Assembly (NCBI RefSeq): GCF_008923185.1
Contig: NZ_WBMT01000002.1
Span: forward strand, 372,001-436,000
Direction: 5' to 3'
Source: Actinomadura rudentiformis
Lineage (GTDB): Bacteria; Actinomycetota; Actinomycetes; Streptosporangiales; Streptosporangiaceae
DNA: 64,000 nucleotides
The position numbers were made by a program, and so were the translations under genes. Shown one piece after another: positions 1 through 8,341 of the stretch (positions are counted from its first letter, which is position 1; every line of letters begins with the position of its first letter). Below the pieces are notes generated by a model, which saw nothing but the letters and a program-made list of their open reading frames with translations, did not search any database and was not told the DNA's origin.

Positions 1-1047
1 GCCCTGGACCTGGCCGCGAACGGCTGGCACGTCTTTCCCCTCAACCCCCGCGACAAGCGCCCGCTGGCCAACTGCCTGGACTGCCGCGACAACCCCACCT
101 GCAGCACAGGCGACTACCGCGGCTGCCCCTGCCTGCCCGACGGCCAGTGGTGCCACGGCGTCCGCGCCGCCACCACCAACCCCGACCACATCACCACCTG
201 GTGGCGCCGCGTCCCGGGCGCCGTCCCCGCCATCGCCACCGGCCCAAGCCGCCTGATCCTTATCGACTTGGACACCCACACCGACCAGCCTCCACCCGAC
301 CCCGCTACCCAGCTGCTTCCCGGCATCCGCCTCACTCCCGACCAGGTCCCCGGCGGCCTGGACACCGTCCGAGACGGAGCCGACGTGCTGCGGCTCCTGG
401 CCCACCTGCGCGGCCGCCCGCACCCCTGGCCCGCCGGCCCCGAACACCAGCCCGTCTCCGTCGTCACCCCCAGCAGCGGCCGCCACCTCTGGTACCGAGC
501 ACCCGACCTCCCCGACGGTGTCCGGCTCCGCCAGGCCCTAGGCGAACTCGGCTGGCAAATCGACATCAAAGCCGCGTGGTCCTACGGCATCGCTCCTGGC
601 GCCACCACCCCGGCCGGCACATACACCATCCGCGCCGGCACACCCGTGAGCCCGGGGCAGATGCCCGACTGGCTCACCCGCGAAATCCTCCGCGTCATCC
701 AACCGCCGCCCCGGCCACCAGCACCGCCGCCGACACCAGCACCCCCGAGCCAGCAGCAACGCGCCGCCGCGTACCTAACCACCGTCATCGAACGCGGCAC
801 CACCGAGCTGGCGACGCTCACCGACGGCCGCAAGACGGCGCTCTCGGCCCTTGCCTTCAAAGCTGGCGGCCTGCTCACCTGGGCCGGACTCAACTACGAC
901 CACATCCACCACCAACTGGTGAATGCCGGAATCGCGGCCGGACTCGACGAACGCGCCGCGGACCGCATCGTCCACCGCGCCCTCACGAACGGTCTCGCAC
1001 GCCCGCTCCCCGAGCCGCGGTCGCGTGCTGCCGAGCACACCCGATGA
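1..1047 (+). CDS. Bifunctional DNA primase/polymerase-like protein, 5' partial
   Basis: The frame is open from base 1, so the start lies outside the window; 348 codons remain. The opening residues (ALDLAANGWHVFPL, then NPRDKRPL) are the usual N-terminus of prim-pol domain proteins of actinobacterial integrative elements, which replicate the excised element. The hydrophobic strand ending in LIDLDTH supplies the paired acidic metal ligands, and SSGRHLWYR matches the Ser-x-x-Gly-x-His motif of the archaeo-eukaryotic primase fold. A Pro-rich linker (about residues 235-250) leads to a helical C-terminal domain. An excisionase and an integrase follow on the same strand, which fits an element replication gene. 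Family assignment is confident; activity is inferred. Confidence 0.8.
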   Translation, partial: ALDLAANGWHVFPLNPRDKRPLANCLDCRDNPTCSTGDYRGCPCLPDGQWCHGVRAATTNPDHITTWWRRVPGAVPAIATGPSRLILIDLDTHTDQPPPDPATQLLPGIRLTPDQVPGGLDTVRDGADVLRLLAHLRGRPHPWPAGPEHQPVSVVTPSSGRHLWYRAPDLPDGVRLRQALGELGWQIDIKAAWSYGIAPGATTPAGTYTIRAGTPVSPGQMPDWLTREILRVIQPPPRPPAPPPTPAPPSQQQRAAAYLTTVIERGTTELATLTDGRKTALSALAFKAGGLLTWAGLNYDHIHHQLVNAGIAAGLDERAADRIVHRALTNGLARPLPEPRSRAAEHTR

Positions 1048-1144
1048 ATACCGAGCACCCGCGCAAAGCAAGACGACCCCGGCAGACACACCGCCAAGCA
1101 CACCTGCCGGGGCCGCCGCCCCTCACAAGGAGGTAAGCCCCATC

Positions 1145-1366
1145 ATGTCCGCACCCACTGTGTCTACTCAGGAGAACCACAACGTCAGCCTCAGTGACGA
1201 CCGCCTTTGGAAGCCCGAGGAGGTGGCCGCGTTCCTCGGTGACATCCCGGTCGCCACGCTCTACAGATGGCGACACCAGGGCACCGGCCCGAAGGCACGC
1301 CGAATCGGCAAGCACCTGCGTTACCGCCCGGAGGATGTCCGGGCCTGGGTCGCAGCGCAGGACTGA
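1145..1366 (+). CDS. Excisionase-type MerR-like HTH protein
   Basis: This 73-residue protein carries a helix-turn-helix of the excisionase/MerR type: LWKPEEVAAFLGDIPVATLY followed by RWRHQGTGPKARRIGKHLRY and a recognition wing ending RPEDVRAWVA. Such proteins bend DNA at attachment sites and steer the integrase toward excision. The ATG at 1145 is preceded by AAGGAGG at 1127-1133, eleven bases upstream, which fixes this start against longer upstream options in the same frame. The stop is only three bases before the integrase ATG, so the two genes are probably co-translated. It could also act as a repressor of the element. Confidence 0.85.
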   Translation: MSAPTVSTQENHNVSLSDDRLWKPEEVAAFLGDIPVATLYRWRHQGTGPKARRIGKHLRYRPEDVRAWVAAQD

Positions 1367-1369
1367 ACG

Positions 1370-2638
1370 ATGGGATACACAAAGGATCTCTGGACGCGAC
1401 CGGAGAAGAGCGCCGAGGGCAAGACCAAGCGCGTCCGGAACGGCCGATGGGGCAAAGGGAAGCGCTGGCTTGCCTGCTGGACGAACACCGATGGGAAGGA
1501 AGAGTCCAAGGCTTTCCGGACGCGGACGGCAGCCGACAAGCACTGGCAGGGCAAGGAGACGGACAAGGAGCGCGGCGAGTACATCGACTCGAAGGCCGGC
1601 GACGCGCTCTTCGCGACGTTCGGCAAGCGATGGCTCGGCTCGCGGATCGTTGATCCATCCAGCGTCATCCAGTACGAGTCCAAGTACCGACTCCACGTCG
1701 AACCCACCTTTGGCAAGCGCAAAGTCAGCCGGATCAAGCCTTCGGACGTCCAGCAATGGCTCCGGAACCTCAGCGAGCGTTTCGAGGTCTCGACCGTTCT
1801 GGCATCGTTCCTCGTCCTCCAGGGCGCCCTTGAGCTGGCGGTGGCGGACGGCGCGATCAAGACGAATCCCGCGCGTTCGAAGGCCGTGCAGGTCCCCAAG
1901 CGGTCACCCAAGGAAGTCGAGGCCTGGTCCGACGAACGCGTCTTCGCGGTGATCGATGCTCACCCCGAGCGTTACCGCCTGGTCCCGATCCTCGGTGCCG
2001 GTTGTGGTCTCCGCGAGGGCGAGATCTTCGGCCTCGCCGAGGAGGACATCGACTTCGACGAGAAGGTCATCAGGGTCCGGAGGCAGCTCAAGAAGGTCAA
2101 CGGCACGTTCATCTTCTCGCTGCCGAAGAACGACCGGGAGCGGATCGTACCGCTCCCGGACTGGGTGGCCGGTGCGATCCACGACCACGTGAAGGTCCAC
2201 CCACCCCGGCCGTACTCACTGCCCTGGGAGAAGACGACCGGGAAAGCCCACACCTGCAAGCTGTTGCTGCGCTGGCGCACCGACGACCTGCACATCAGGG
2301 CACGCAACTTCAGCGAGACCGTCTGGAAGCCCGCCATCGTCAAGGCCGAAGTCATCCCGGCGCCGGAGAAGGTGAAGGACGAGAAGCCCGGCAAGGACGG
2401 GAAGCGGAAGACCAGGGTGCGGTACGCGACCTCACGGAAGGAGGGGACCCACCAGCTCCGGCACTTCTACGCCAGCGTCACGCTCGCGGAGGGGGTGTCT
2501 ATCAAGGAGCTCGCCGAGTACCTCGGTCACCATGATCCGGGTTTCACGCTCCGGACGTATGCGCACATGCTGCCGTGCTCGCATGAACGGGCGCGCAAGG
2601 CCATCGACAACCGGATGCAGCTGCGACTGGCGGCATGA
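1370..2638 (+). CDS. Tyrosine site-specific integrase
   Basis: This 422-residue phage-type integrase has three parts. An N-terminal arm-binding region (1-65, Lys/Arg-rich) is followed by a SAM-like core-binding domain (about 65-170) and a C-terminal catalytic domain. The catalytic set is visible: Arg in GCGLREGE, His and Arg in HQLRH, His in YLGHHD, and the nucleophilic Tyr in LRTYAHM. It would join and excise the element at its attachment site. It is coupled to the upstream excisionase gene, and a repeat pair and a terminator follow directly. The highly charged stretch before HQLRH (about residues 325-350, Lys/Glu-rich) is an insertion seen in many actinobacterial element integrases. Confidence 0.93.
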   Translation: MGYTKDLWTRPEKSAEGKTKRVRNGRWGKGKRWLACWTNTDGKEESKAFRTRTAADKHWQGKETDKERGEYIDSKAGDALFATFGKRWLGSRIVDPSSVIQYESKYRLHVEPTFGKRKVSRIKPSDVQQWLRNLSERFEVSTVLASFLVLQGALELAVADGAIKTNPARSKAVQVPKRSPKEVEAWSDERVFAVIDAHPERYRLVPILGAGCGLREGEIFGLAEEDIDFDEKVIRVRRQLKKVNGTFIFSLPKNDRERIVPLPDWVAGAIHDHVKVHPPRPYSLPWEKTTGKAHTCKLLLRWRTDDLHIRARNFSETVWKPAIVKAEVIPAPEKVKDEKPGKDGKRKTRVRYATSRKEGTHQLRHFYASVTLAEGVSIKELAEYLGHHDPGFTLRTYAHMLPCSHERARKAIDNRMQLRLAA

Positions 2639-2640
2639 TC

Positions 2641-2662
2641 ACGGAACAGAGACGGAACAGAG
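2641..2662 (+). repeat. Perfect tandem 11-bp repeat after integrase
   Basis: ACGGAACAGAG occurs twice head to tail, starting three bases after the integrase stop codon. Direct repeats in this position are often arm-type integrase sites or part of the attachment region. That role is inferred from position only. Confidence 0.6.
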
Positions 2663-2688
2663 CCCCGCCAGCACCGCCAGCGAACACG

Positions 2689-2728
2689 AACCCGCCCTTC
2701 CCTGAATCTCGGGGGAGGGCGGGTTTTT
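2689..2728. terminator. Rho-independent terminator between integrase and acyl-CoA dehydrogenase
   Basis: The left arm at 2689-2702 (AACCCGCCCTTCCC) pairs with GGGAGGGCGGG at 2713-2723 with one bulged base, and is followed by TTTTT. It ends the integrase transcript. A run of A is missing on the other strand, so it works best in the plus direction, although the stem also lies just past the acyl-CoA dehydrogenase stop. Confidence 0.75.
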
Positions 2729-2742
2729 GCATGTCACAGGCC

Positions 2743-3912
2743 CTACTTCAGAAGTTGGCGGGCCATGACCATGCGCTGGATCTGGTTGGTGCCCTCGTAG
2801 ATCTGGGTGATCTTGGCGTCGCGCATCATGCGTTCGACGGGGAACTCGCGGGTGTAGCCGTAGCCGCCGAGGAGCTGGACGGCGTCGGTGGTGACGTCCA
2901 TGGCGACGTCGGAGGCGAGGCACTTGCAGGCGGAGGAGACGAAGGTCAGGTCCGGCACCTTCTCGCCGTGCATGGCGCGCTCGGACTTGATGGCGGCGTG
3001 GTAGGTCAGCTGGCGGGCGCCTTCGAGGCGCATGGCCATGTCGGCGAGCATGAACTGCACGCCCTGGAAGTCACCGATCGCCTTGCCGAACTGCTTGCGC
3101 TCCTTGACGTAGCCGACGGCGTAGTCGAGGGCGCCCTGGGCGATGCCGAGGGCCTGGGCGGCGATGGTGATGCGGGTGTGGTCGAGCGTGGCGAGGGCGG
3201 TCTTGAAGCCGGTGCCCTCCGCGCCGATGATGCGGTCAGCGGGGATGCGGACGTTCTCCAAGATGACCTGGCGCGTGGGTGAGCCCTTGATCCCGAGCTT
3301 CTTCTCCTTGGGGCCGAACGAGACCCCGGCGTCGGACTTCTCCACGACGAAGGCGGAGATGCCGCGAGCCCCGGCGGCGGGATCGGTGACGGCCATCACC
3401 GTGTAGTACTCCGACTCTCCGGCGTTGGTGATCCACATCTTGGCGCCGTTCAGGACCCAGTGATCCCCGTCACGGACGGCCCTGGTCTTCATGCCCGCGG
3501 CGTCGGACCCGGCCTCGGCTTCGGACAGGGCGTAGGAGAACATCGCCTCGCCCTTGGCCACCGGATTCAGATACTTTTTCTTCAGCTCTTCGGAGCCCGA
3601 CAGCAGGACCGGCACCGTGCCGAGCTTGTTGACCGCTGGGATCAGCGAGGAGGACGCGCACGCGCGGGCGACCTCCTCGATCACGATCACCGTTGCCAGG
3701 GCGTCGGCACCGGCTCCCCCGTACGCCTCCGGGACGTGCACCGCGTGCAGCTCGTTCTGCACCAGCGCGTCCAGGGCCTCCTTGGGGAAGCGGGACTCCT
3801 CGTCGACCTCCACGGCATGCGGGGCGATCTTGGCATCGGCGAGCTCGCGGACCGTCTGGCGGAGGAGTTCATGCTCCTCAGACGGGGCGTATGCAGGAAA
3901 GTCGGGACTCAT
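2743..3912 (-). CDS. Acyl-CoA dehydrogenase
   Basis: This 389-residue flavoprotein oxidises acyl-CoA to trans-2-enoyl-CoA in fatty-acid or branched-chain amino-acid catabolism. The family signatures are present: ALSEAEAGSDAAGMKTRA (FAD/substrate loop), GAKMWITNAGESEYY, FGKAIGDFQGVQFMLADMAM, and the C-terminal QIYEGTNQIQRMVMARQLLK. The last of these holds the catalytic-base Glu (YEGT) in the position used by short-chain acyl-CoA dehydrogenases. I start it at the ATG at 3912 (MSPDFPAY); an ATG at 3921 would add three residues. It is divergent from the UDP-glucose dehydrogenase gene with about 67 bases between. The integrative element ends within 105 bases of its stop codon. Confidence 0.93.
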   Translation of the reverse strand: MSPDFPAYAPSEEHELLRQTVRELADAKIAPHAVEVDEESRFPKEALDALVQNELHAVHVPEAYGGAGADALATVIVIEEVARACASSSLIPAVNKLGTVPVLLSGSEELKKKYLNPVAKGEAMFSYALSEAEAGSDAAGMKTRAVRDGDHWVLNGAKMWITNAGESEYYTVMAVTDPAAGARGISAFVVEKSDAGVSFGPKEKKLGIKGSPTRQVILENVRIPADRIIGAEGTGFKTALATLDHTRITIAAQALGIAQGALDYAVGYVKERKQFGKAIGDFQGVQFMLADMAMRLEGARQLTYHAAIKSERAMHGEKVPDLTFVSSACKCLASDVAMDVTTDAVQLLGGYGYTREFPVERMMRDAKITQIYEGTNQIQRMVMARQLLK

Positions 3913-3979
3913 AACACGCATGCTACCGGCCGGTACACTGCGCCCGGCCTGGGCAGGAAGAATGTCGAGAGGAGACACC

Positions 3980-5323
3980 GTGGCCCACCGCCTCACGGTG
4001 ATCGGAACCGGGTATCTGGGTGCCACCCATGCGGCCTGCATGGCAGACCTGGGATTCGAGGTCATCGGGCTCGACATCGACCAACGGAAGATCGATCAGC
4101 TGTCCGCGGGCCACCTCCCGTTCTACGAGCCGGGGCTGGAGCCGGTCCTGCGCCGCAACCTGGAGAACGGGCGGCTGCGCTTCACCACGTCGTACGAGGA
4201 GCTCGCCGAGTTCGGCGACGTGCACTTCGTGTGCGTGGGAACGCCGCAGAAGCTCGGCGAGTACGCGGCCGACCTGACCTTCGTGGACGAGGCCGTCGAC
4301 GCGCTGGCGCCGCTGCTCCGGCGGCCGTGCCTGGTCGTCGGGAAGTCCACCGTGCCGGTGGGCACCGCGGGGCGCCTGGCGGAGCGCATCGCCCGCCAGG
4401 CCCCGGCGGCGGGAGACGCGGTGCTGGCCTGGAATCCGGAGTTCCTGCGGGAGGGCTTCGCCGTCCAGGACACCCTCCACCCGGACCGGATCGTCATCGG
4501 CGTGCCCGGCGAGCAGGGCGCCGCCGAGCACGCCGAGAAGGTGCTGCGCGCGATCTACGCGCCGATGCTGGCGGAGGGCACGCCGTTCATCGTCGCCGAC
4601 TACCCGACGTCGGAGCTGGTCAAGGTCTCCGCCAACGCCTTCCTCGCCACCAAGATCTCCTTCATCAACGCGATGGCCGAGGTGTGCGAGGCGGCGCACG
4701 CCGATGTGACGAAACTCTCCGAGGCGCTGTCCTACGACGACCGCATCGGCGGCAAGTTCCTCGGGGCGGGCCTGGGCTTCGGCGGCGGCTGCCTGCCCAA
4801 GGACATCCGCGCGTTCATGGCCCGCGCCGGCGAGCTCGGCGCCGACCAGGCCCTGACGTTCCTGCGCGAGGTGGACGAGATCAACATCCGCCGCCGGATC
4901 CGCATGGTCGATCTGGCCCGGCACCAGCTCGGCGGCTCGTTCATCGACCGGACGGTCGGGGTGCTCGGCGCGGCGTTCAAGCCCAACTCCGACGACATCC
5001 GCGATTCGCCCGCCCTCGATGTGGCCGCGTCCATCCGTGGCCAGGGCGCGACGGTCACCGTCTACGACCCGCAGGCGATGGAGAACGCCCGGCGCGCCCA
5101 CCCCGATCTCACCTTCGGCGGCTCGGCCCTGGAGGCGGCCAAGGACGCGCACGTGGTGCTCCTCCTGACCGAGTGGGCCGAGTTCCGCGACATGGACCCG
5201 TTCGAGCTCGGCGCCGTCGTGGCTGAGAAGAACATCGTGGACGGCCGCAACGCCCTGGACCCCGAACGCTGGCGCGCCGCCGGCTGGAGCTACCGCGCCC
5301 TCGGCCGCCCCCAAGCCCCCTAG
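3980..5323 (+). CDS. ugd: UDP-glucose 6-dehydrogenase
   Basis: This 447-residue enzyme oxidises UDP-glucose to UDP-glucuronate with two NAD+, feeding cell-envelope polysaccharide synthesis. The N-terminal Rossmann loop is VIGTGYLG (G9, G11, G14). The central domain contains VKVSANAFLATKISFINAMA, and the catalytic cysteine is Cys271 in LGFGGGCLPKD. The C-terminal NAD-binding half starts near VGVLGAAFKPNSDDIRDSPA. Length is normal for the family. The GTG at 3980 sits seven bases after an AGAGGAG ribosome site; an in-frame ATG at 3962 would add six residues but places that site inside the gene. A small CoA-binding protein gene follows on the same strand. Confidence 0.95.
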   Translation: MAHRLTVIGTGYLGATHAACMADLGFEVIGLDIDQRKIDQLSAGHLPFYEPGLEPVLRRNLENGRLRFTTSYEELAEFGDVHFVCVGTPQKLGEYAADLTFVDEAVDALAPLLRRPCLVVGKSTVPVGTAGRLAERIARQAPAAGDAVLAWNPEFLREGFAVQDTLHPDRIVIGVPGEQGAAEHAEKVLRAIYAPMLAEGTPFIVADYPTSELVKVSANAFLATKISFINAMAEVCEAAHADVTKLSEALSYDDRIGGKFLGAGLGFGGGCLPKDIRAFMARAGELGADQALTFLREVDEINIRRRIRMVDLARHQLGGSFIDRTVGVLGAAFKPNSDDIRDSPALDVAASIRGQGATVTVYDPQAMENARRAHPDLTFGGSALEAAKDAHVVLLLTEWAEFRDMDPFELGAVVAEKNIVDGRNALDPERWRAAGWSYRALGRPQAP

Positions 5324-5356
5324 CTCCGGAATCCCGACGCCCGGGCGGCTGTTGTC

Positions 5357-5788
5357 GTGGACATGGCTGATGCTTACGCGGACCTGACGGTGATCCGGCG
5401 GCTGTTGAACGAGACGAAGACGTGGGCGTTCGTGGGTCTGGGCGACAACCCCGGCCGCGAGGTCCACACCCAGGCGCGGCTCCTTCAGCAGCGCGGCAAA
5501 AGGATCATCCCGGTCCATCCGGCCGGGCGGACCGTGCTGGGCGAACAGGGGTACGCGTCGCTGGCCGACATCCCCGCCTCGGAACGACCCATCGACGTCG
5601 TCGGCGTCTACCGGCGGGCGGAGCACGCCGGAGCGGTCGTGGACGAGGCGATCGCCGCCGGGGCCAAGGCCGTCTGGCTCCCGCTGGACGTGATCGACGA
5701 AGCCGCGGCCAAGCGCGCCCAGGAGGCGGGCCTGGACGTGGTCATGGACCGCTGCCCGGCAGTCGAATGGGCTCTACGACGTAACTAG
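5357..5788 (+). CDS. CoA-binding domain protein (YccU type)
   Basis: This 143-residue single-domain protein has the succinyl-CoA-synthetase-like Rossmann fold: TWAFVGLGDNPGREVH forms the nucleotide loop and RGKRIIPVHPAG the second strand. The ending AGLDVVMDRCPAVEW is typical of this stand-alone family. These proteins bind CoA in vitro in other organisms, but no reaction is established. The start may be GTG 5357 or ATG 5363; neither has a clear ribosome site. It lies 33 bases after ugd and converges on purE, with only nine bases between stop codons. A 13-bp direct duplication (CGTAACTAGAGGG, at about 5779-5804) spans both gene ends. Confidence 0.85.
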   Translation: MDMADAYADLTVIRRLLNETKTWAFVGLGDNPGREVHTQARLLQQRGKRIIPVHPAGRTVLGEQGYASLADIPASERPIDVVGVYRRAEHAGAVVDEAIAAGAKAVWLPLDVIDEAAAKRAQEAGLDVVMDRCPAVEWALRRN

Positions 5789-5797
5789 AGGGCGTAA

Positions 5798-6292
5798 CTA
5801 GAGGCTGTCGCGGAGGCGGGCGCCTTTGGTTTTGGCCTGGTCGTACAGGTCTTGCTGGAAGTCCTTCATCTTGGCCTGGAGGGCCGCGTCGGACGCCGCC
5901 AGGATGCGTACGGCCAGCAGGCCCGCGTTGCGCGCGCCGCCGACCGCGACGGTCGCGACGGGGACACCGGCGGGCATCTGGACGATCGACAGCAGCGAGT
6001 CCATGCCGTCCAGGTACTTCAGCGGCACGGGCACGCCGATGACGGGCAGCGGGGTCACCGAGGCGAGCATGCCGGGCAGGTGGGCGGCCCCGCCCGCACC
6101 CGCGATGATCACGCGCAGGCCACGGCCGGCCGCGTCCACCCCGTACTGGATCATGTCGTGCGGCATGCGGTGCGCGGAGACGACGTCGGCCTCGTAGCCC
6201 ACGCCGAACTCCTCCAGCGCCTCGGCGGCGGCCTTCATGACCGGCCAGTCCGAGTCGCTGCCCATCACCACACCGACCAGCGGCGTCGTCAT
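5798..6292 (-). CDS. purE: N5-carboxyaminoimidazole ribonucleotide mutase
   Basis: This 164-residue class I PurE converts N5-CAIR to CAIR in de novo purine synthesis. The diagnostic segments are all present: [12 protein letters not shown] (phosphate binding), [11 protein letters not shown] (catalytic His) and [17 protein letters not shown]. The ATG at 6292 overlaps the purK stop codon by four bases (ATGA), so the pair is translationally coupled. The carboxylate made by PurK is therefore handed to PurE from one operon, the usual actinobacterial order. Confidence 0.96.
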   Translation of the reverse strand: MTTPLVGVVMGSDSDWPVMKAAAEALEEFGVGYEADVVSAHRMPHDMIQYGVDAAGRGLRVIIAGAGGAAHLPGMLASVTPLPVIGVPVPLKYLDGMDSLLSIVQMPAGVPVATVAVGGARNAGLLAVRILAASDAALQAKMKDFQQDLYDQAKTKGARLRDSL

Positions 6293-7482
6293 GCGTCCCC
6301 CTTGAGAGTCGTTTCCTTCCGGGGCCCCCCAGGCCCCCAGCGGAGGTAGTCGGCGGCGTGGCGGGCGCGTTCGCGGACGTCGGCGAGATCGTCGCCGAGC
6401 GCGGTGACATGGCCGATCTTGCGGCCGGGGCGGACCTCCTTGCCGTAGAGGTTCACCTTGATGCCCGGATCATGCGCCATCACGTGGAGGTAGCGGGAGT
6501 GGACGTCCGGGTCGTCGCCGCCCAGCACGTTGGCCATCACGACGTACGGCGCCGTCGGCCTGGTCTCGCCGAGCGGCAGATCCAGGACGGCCCGCAGGTG
6601 CTGCTCGAACTGGGAGGTGCGCGAGCCCTCGATCGTCCAGTGGCCGGAGTTGTGCGGGCGCATGGCCAGCTCGTTCACCAGCAGGCCCCGGTCGCCCTCG
6701 AACAGCTCGACCGCCAGCAGGCCGGTCACGCCCAGCCTCTCGGCGATCTCCAGGGCGAGTCGCTGGGCTTCGGCGGCGATCTCCTCGTCCAGGCCGGGTG
6801 CGGGTGCGAGCACCTCGACGCAGATGCCGTTCTCCTGGACGGTCTCCACGATGGGGTAGGCCGCGCCCTGACCGTGGGGTGAACGGGCCACCAGGGCGGC
6901 CAGCTCGCGGCGGAACGGGACGTGCTCCTCGACCATCAGGCTCAGGCCCTGGGCTAGGAGCTCCCGCACCAGTCCTTCGTCCGGCCCGTCGAGCACCCAG
7001 ACGCCCTTGCCGTCGTAGCCGCCGCGGGTGGCCTTCAGCACCACCGGCCAGCCGGTCTCGCGCCCGAAGCCCTCGATGATCGCCAACGGGTCGTCCCCGC
7101 CGACCTCGGCATAACGCGGGCAGGGCGCGCCCAGCGCGCTCAACCGGTCACGCATGACCAGCTTGTCCTGGGCGTGCAGGAGGGCGGCGGCCCCGGGCCG
7201 GCAGGGGGTCCCGGCGGCCTCGACGGCCTCGATGTGACCGCCGGGCACGTGCTCGTGGTCGAACGTGACGACGTCGCAGCCCTTGGCGAACGCGCTGAGA
7301 TCGTCCAGGGAACGGTCATCGCCGATCCGGACGTCCGCGCACACCTTCGCGGCCGAGTCGTCCGGCGAACCGGCGAGCACCCGCAGATTGACGCCGAGTC
7401 CGATCGCGGCCTGCTGGGTCATCCGGGCCAGCTGCCCGCCCCCGGCCATCCCCACGACAGGCCCCTGAGCTGGATTTCTCAC
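6289..7482 (-). CDS. purK: N5-carboxyaminoimidazole ribonucleotide synthase
   Basis: This 397-residue ATP-grasp enzyme makes N5-CAIR from AIR, bicarbonate and ATP. The first strand and loop are [17 protein letters not shown]. The ATP-grasp lysine region is [19 protein letters not shown], and the C-terminal signature is [16 protein letters not shown] then [12 protein letters not shown]. The start is GTG 7482. It has no obvious ribosome site, but the residues before VVGM are needed for the first strand. It is first in the purK-purE operon and divergent from the GtrA gene, with about 219 bases between. Confidence 0.95.
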   Translation of the reverse strand: MRNPAQGPVVGMAGGGQLARMTQQAAIGLGVNLRVLAGSPDDSAAKVCADVRIGDDRSLDDLSAFAKGCDVVTFDHEHVPGGHIEAVEAAGTPCRPGAAALLHAQDKLVMRDRLSALGAPCPRYAEVGGDDPLAIIEGFGRETGWPVVLKATRGGYDGKGVWVLDGPDEGLVRELLAQGLSLMVEEHVPFRRELAALVARSPHGQGAAYPIVETVQENGICVEVLAPAPGLDEEIAAEAQRLALEIAERLGVTGLLAVELFEGDRGLLVNELAMRPHNSGHWTIEGSRTSQFEQHLRAVLDLPLGETRPTAPYVVMANVLGGDDPDVHSRYLHVMAHDPGIKVNLYGKEVRPGRKIGHVTALGDDLADVRERARHAADYLRWGPGGPRKETTLKGDA

Positions 7483-7701
7483 GAGGAGAAGGTTATCGGC
7501 CGCCCAAGAGTGAACGAACGGGGCGTCTCATGCGTCGGACTGGGTGTGGTCACGTGAACGGTGGGCAGGGAACCGCCCAGGTAGTGTGAAACGTTCATGT
7601 TCTGGCGTCACGGGGGCACCATACGTCTATTCTCGATGTTTATTCTCGTGGTGCCTTCGCAGCCACCGTGCACTAGCAGCAGCCCGGAAGGACTCCCCTT
7701 C

Positions 7702-8298
7702 GTGAGCCTCGTCGCCAACCTTTATCGCCGTTTCGCGTACCTTGTGCACGAGCTCATGAAGTTCGGCAGCGTCGGCGCCATAGCGTTCGCCATCACGATC
7801 GGGCTCAGCAATGTCCTGCACTCCGACTCCGGCCTCGGCATGGGCCCGCTGTCGTCGAACGCGATCGCCACCGTGATCGCCACGACGTTCGCCTACGTGG
7901 CCAACCGGTTCTGGACCTTCCGGCACCGCGACCGCACCGGCCTCGGCCGGGAGTACGTGCTGTTCTTCGCGCTGAACGGCGTCGGCCTGGTGATCACCCA
8001 GCTGTTCATCGGCTTCACCCACTACGTGCTGGAGCTGACCGGCGCGATCCCCTACAACGCCGCGCTGATCATCGGGACCGGCGTGGCGACGCTGTTCCGC
8101 TTCTGGTCGTACAAGAAGTGGGTGTTCCTGCCCATCACCTCACCGCAGGTCGACCCCGCGTCCGGCCTGCCCGAGGCGGGTGAGGAGATCCCCGCACCGG
8201 GTCACCAGCCGGTGAACGGGCACACGCTGCAGCCGCTCGGCCATCCCATCGACGCCCGCCAGGCCGAGGATCTCGCGGAGTCCACGCAGAGCCACTGA
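7702..8298 (+). CDS. GtrA family polytopic membrane protein
   Basis: This 198-residue protein has four predicted membrane helices: FGSVGAIAFAITIGLSNVL, NAIATVIATTFAYVANRF, YVLFFALNGVGLVITQLFI and AALIIGTGVATLFRFWSYKK. Family hallmarks are KFGSVG near the start, ANRFWTFRHRD, and the end RFWSYKKWVF. GtrA proteins are thought to move undecaprenyl-phosphate-linked sugars across the membrane for envelope glycosylation. I choose GTG 7702 because GGAAGGA lies nine bases upstream; a longer open frame starts at 7597. The last 50 residues form a polar cytoplasmic tail. It converges on the histidine kinase gene. Confidence 0.88.
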   Translation: MSLVANLYRRFAYLVHELMKFGSVGAIAFAITIGLSNVLHSDSGLGMGPLSSNAIATVIATTFAYVANRFWTFRHRDRTGLGREYVLFFALNGVGLVITQLFIGFTHYVLELTGAIPYNAALIIGTGVATLFRFWSYKKWVFLPITSPQVDPASGLPEAGEEIPAPGHQPVNGHTLQPLGHPIDARQAEDLAESTQSH

Positions 8299-8341
8299 GA
8301 CCGGCCACCGGGCCCAAAGCCACGTCGGCCCCCCGACAGGG

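Noticed and set aside
2500..2760. tRNA gene as the attachment site of the element
   Set aside because: I saw no cloverleaf or TTCGA-type T-loop in a suitable context around the integrase end.
3460..5226. 588-codon open frame overlapping acyl-CoA dehydrogenase and ugd
   Set aside because: It crosses two real genes in another frame, and its content is Arg/Gly/Pro-rich with no family motif.
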